In this document: positions 21,988 to 24,159 of the stretch, piece by piece
How positions within the stretch are numbered: the stretch's first letter is position 1
Layout: each line of letters starts with the position of its first letter
Assembly (NCBI GenBank): GCA_002306315.1
Contig: DBRK01000001.1
Span: forward strand, 1-24,159
Direction of reading: 5' to 3'
Source: Patescibacteria group bacterium UBA1370
Lineage (GTDB): Bacteria > Patescibacteriota > Microgenomatia > UBA1400 > PJMF01
Length of the DNA: 24,159 nucleotides
Translations under genes and position numbers: made by a program
The notes under the pieces: generated by a model
What the model was told of the DNA's origin: nothing
Seen by the model: the letters and a program-made list of their open reading frames with translations, nothing else
Databases searched by the model: none

Positions 21988-23586
21988 ATGACCATACCTG
22001 CTCTGCCAAACACTCTGTCCCAAAAACGCATCCCAACTATATTGGGGTTGGTGATTTTAGTGGTTGCCCTGGTGGCAGGTGTCTTCTTCATCGGCAAAGG
22101 CCCGGGTGTTTTTGCGCCGCGGGCGACTCCGGAAACCACTCCTAAAAACGTCAAAGTTACCAACGTCACCGACACTGGCTTCACTGTTTCATTTCTGACT
22201 GACGCCAAAACCGCCGGCTTTGTTAAATATGGAACCGAGGATGGCAAATTTAAATCTCAGGCAAGCGATGACCGCGACCAGCTCTCCGGCAGTGTCGGTG
22301 AGTACCAACTACATCACATCACTATCCGCGGTTTGGAGGAAAACACCAATTATTTCTATATTATCGGCACCGGCAATGGAGCAACTTTTGACAATAACGG
22401 CCGGGCTTTTTCCGTCAAAACTGCTCGCCGTGCCGGCCCGCCAGCCGCCGCCAAAACCGTCTATGGCAGCGTCACCAACACCAATGGCGGTCCAGCTGAG
22501 GGGTCAATCGTTTATGTTTCCAACACCAAAGCTGGAGAGATGTCATCACTAGTCAAGAACTCCGGCAGCTGGGCAGTACCATTGTCCAATGCCCGAGTTC
22601 CCGATGGTTCCGCTTACGCCCAAATCACCGATGAAGACACTTTGAGTATCTTGGTTCAAGGCAATTCGCCAACTTTGCAATCAAGTATTGATGTCAAAGT
22701 CGCAGAGTCCCAACCAGTGGCGACCATCACCTTGGGCGGCGCCAATCCTGTCTCCCAACCCAACCTAACCCCAGAGCCAAATCCCACCGAGACTTCCGAA
22801 GCAGTCAGCTTAGATCCAGCGTTAACCATCACCGGCAGCGGCCAACCAGACGCAATCAACACTACCGGCTGGGATGAAGCGGTCAATGACAACTCCAGCA
22901 CTACTGCCAGCGGTTCAGGCGCTCTGGCCAATCTGATGGATGCCGATGTAGCCACCTCCAGCGCTGTAGTGGACTTGGAAAAGGATGACGAAGAGGAACA
23001 AGTTGTGGAAACCACCAAGCCGGTAATTGTCGGCAAAGTTGCTCCCAACACTCCCATTAGGATAGTGGTGCGATCAGATAATGAAATCGAGACTGAGCTA
23101 ATTACTGACCAGAACGGCCGGTTTGAACTTGATTTAGCTGCCCTGGAAGAGCAACTAGAACCGGGCGAACACACCGTCACCGTTTATTATCACGATTCTG
23201 TTACCGGGCAGGATGCTTCATTTACCAAAACATTTTATGTAGCCCAGTCAGCTGTAGCTGATGTCCCAGCAGATACCAGCAACCAACTTGCTCAAGCTGA
23301 TACCAACAATGAGCAACCATTTGGCACCAGCAACCCTGTTCCAATTACCACGCCTACACCTACCCCGACTCCTACGCCAACGCCGGAATCGACAGCTACT
23401 GATTCCGCCACTCTCTCGGCGACACCGGCCACCCGCTCGGCTATGCCTGCTACCACAAGCGCCGTCCCGGTATCCGGTTCCACAGGCACTACCCTGGCTT
23501 TGGTGTTTGGCGGATTGTTCTTCATTATTTCCGGCACCTGGAGTTTCTGGATTTCTGGACAAATCGGTAAACGGTGGCAAAGCTAG
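21988..23586 (+). CDS. Fibronectin-III surface protein with Thr-Pro linker and two membrane helices
   Basis: A 532-residue protein from the chosen ATG; a GTG six codons upstream is in frame but less likely, and GGGA before the ATG is a weak Shine-Dalgarno. Layout: membrane helix (about 17-36); a fibronectin-III domain (about 52-146, PKNVKVTNVTDTGFTVSFLTDAKTAGFVKYGT through HHITIRGLEENTNYFYII); a carboxypeptidase-regulatory-like beta domain (TVYGSVTNTNGGPAEGSIVYV); a Ser/Thr/Asn-rich stretch; a second Ig-like domain (KPVIVGKVAPNTPIRIVVRS through GEHTVTVYYHDSVTGQDASFTKTFYV); a Thr-Pro repeat linker (about 23348-23385); a C-terminal membrane helix ending in KRWQS. No LPxTG sorting signal is seen. 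It is probably displayed on the cell surface, perhaps with the pilus proteins encoded just upstream. Confidence 0.8.
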   Translation: MTIPALPNTLSQKRIPTILGLVILVVALVAGVFFIGKGPGVFAPRATPETTPKNVKVTNVTDTGFTVSFLTDAKTAGFVKYGTEDGKFKSQASDDRDQLSGSVGEYQLHHITIRGLEENTNYFYIIGTGNGATFDNNGRAFSVKTARRAGPPAAAKTVYGSVTNTNGGPAEGSIVYVSNTKAGEMSSLVKNSGSWAVPLSNARVPDGSAYAQITDEDTLSILVQGNSPTLQSSIDVKVAESQPVATITLGGANPVSQPNLTPEPNPTETSEAVSLDPALTITGSGQPDAINTTGWDEAVNDNSSTTASGSGALANLMDADVATSSAVVDLEKDDEEEQVVETTKPVIVGKVAPNTPIRIVVRSDNEIETELITDQNGRFELDLAALEEQLEPGEHTVTVYYHDSVTGQDASFTKTFYVAQSAVADVPADTSNQLAQADTNNEQPFGTSNPVPITTPTPTPTPTPTPESTATDSATLSATPATRSAMPATTSAVPVSGSTGTTLALVFGGLFFIISGTWSFWISGQIGKRWQS

Positions 23587-23625
23587 TTTGATGGCTGGAT
23601 AACCTATTTTCTTTCCCTAACCAAT

Positions 23626-23767
23626 AAAAAAGCGCTTAATTCTGGCCTCGACCTATCTTCACATCCAGTTGCCCGGATATTATTGTCAGCGCTGAGGCGT
23701 TTCAAGACTCTGTTCGGGATGGAGAAGAGTTGGTTCCACCTCGCTCTAGAGACCAGAATTAAACGCT
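23626..23767 (-). terminator. Extended 5S terminal stem followed by a T-run (combined processing stem and terminator)
   Basis: On the minus strand AGCGTTTAATTCTGG (23767-23753) can pair with CCAGAATTAAGCGCT (23645-23631) over 15 positions, 14 Watson-Crick and one G-U. The 5S rRNA forms the loop. The 3' arm runs directly into TTTTT (23630-23626). The stem is longer than the 5S terminal helix needs, so it may serve both RNA processing and transcription termination. Confidence 0.55.
23640..23758 (-). rRNA. rrf: 5S ribosomal RNA
   Basis: The minus strand shows the 5S hallmarks: GAACCAACTCTTCTCCATCCCGAACAG (23736-23710), containing the conserved CCATCCCGAAC loop, then GAAACGCCTCAGCGC and GATGTGAAGATAGGTCG near the 3' end, closed by the CTGG/CCAG terminal stem. 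The length of about 118 bases is normal. It lies downstream of the 23S gene on the same strand, the usual 23S-5S order. Ends are approximate. Confidence 0.93.
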
Positions 23768-23789
23768 CTTTTCTTATTATTATTTTAAA

Positions 23790-23812
23790 GCTAGGGTCAA
23801 ACACCCTCTAGC
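23790..23812 (-). repeat. Hairpin in the 23S-5S spacer
   Basis: GCTAGGGT (23790-23797) pairs with ACCC and CTAGC (23803-23812), giving about 8 bp with a two-base bulge and a 5-base loop. On the minus strand an A/T-rich stretch follows with no solid T-run. It is probably a pre-rRNA processing stem. Confidence 0.4.
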
Positions 23813-23865
23813 AAGTGAAGATACTGTCATAACCGCCAACTCAACGTACTGAGTCAGAGGCAACA

Positions 23866-24159
<294 letters not shown>

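Noticed and set aside
23340..23400. Repeated ACNCCN units as a tandem-repeat or CRISPR-like element
   Set aside because: They encode the Thr-Pro linker of the FN3 protein in frame.

Overview
The window looks like a chromosomal segment from a Candidate Phyla Radiation (Patescibacteria) bacterium, most likely of the Microgenomates (OP11) type. This is an inference from gene style: a pilN/pilO-like cluster beside a fibronectin-III surface protein with a Thr-Pro repeat linker, a PP2C-like/membrane/propeller protein, a bacterial PH-domain protein with a small three-helix partner, a DUF5667-like protein, and a class II ribonucleotide reductase next to nrdR. The standard code fits, since TGA is used as a stop. 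No tRNA gene, CRISPR array or insertion sequence was seen. No stretch over 300 bases lacks a gene; the longest gap is about 190 bases, between rpsT and murJ.

Layout. 1-1647 (minus): nrdR, then the 5' part of a B12-dependent ribonucleotide reductase, behind two NrdR boxes. 1831-4389 (minus): a DUF5667-like membrane protein, a degenerate CPBP-type membrane protein, an archaeal-type cytidylate-kinase-like protein and an orphan HEPN-like protein. 4507-10832 (plus): two class A penicillin-binding proteins flanking a membrane-anchored GH18 protein, a peptidoglycan synthesis and remodelling block in which each gene has a recognisable promoter. 10847-12009 (minus): a LiaI/LiaF-like small membrane protein, cmk and a small tail-anchored coiled-coil protein. 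12122-15870 (minus): smpB, the PP2C-like/propeller protein, and the PH-domain plus three-helix pair. 15941-18073 (minus): lepA and rpsT. 18267-23586 (plus): murJ, pilN-like, pilO-like, a Thr-rich accessory protein and the FN3 surface protein. 23640-24159 (minus): the 5S rRNA and the 3' end of the 23S rRNA.

Together the genes cover envelope building (two PBPs, GH18, MurJ, pilus parts, FN3 protein), translation quality and ribosomes (SmpB, LepA, S20, rRNA) and nucleotide supply (NrdR/NrdJ and two CMP-kinase-family proteins). The most distinctive signal is not a gene. Five genes (smpB, the PP2C-like gene, the PH-domain gene, lepA, murJ) have a -10 hexamer only 6-8 bases before the start codon and no Shine-Dalgarno sequence, so their mRNAs are probably leaderless. 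Other genes in the same window carry ordinary Shine-Dalgarno sites. Other points of interest are the NrdR boxes at exactly 32-bp spacing, a 5S rRNA whose extended terminal stem runs straight into a T-run, and two different kinds of CMP-kinase-like protein.
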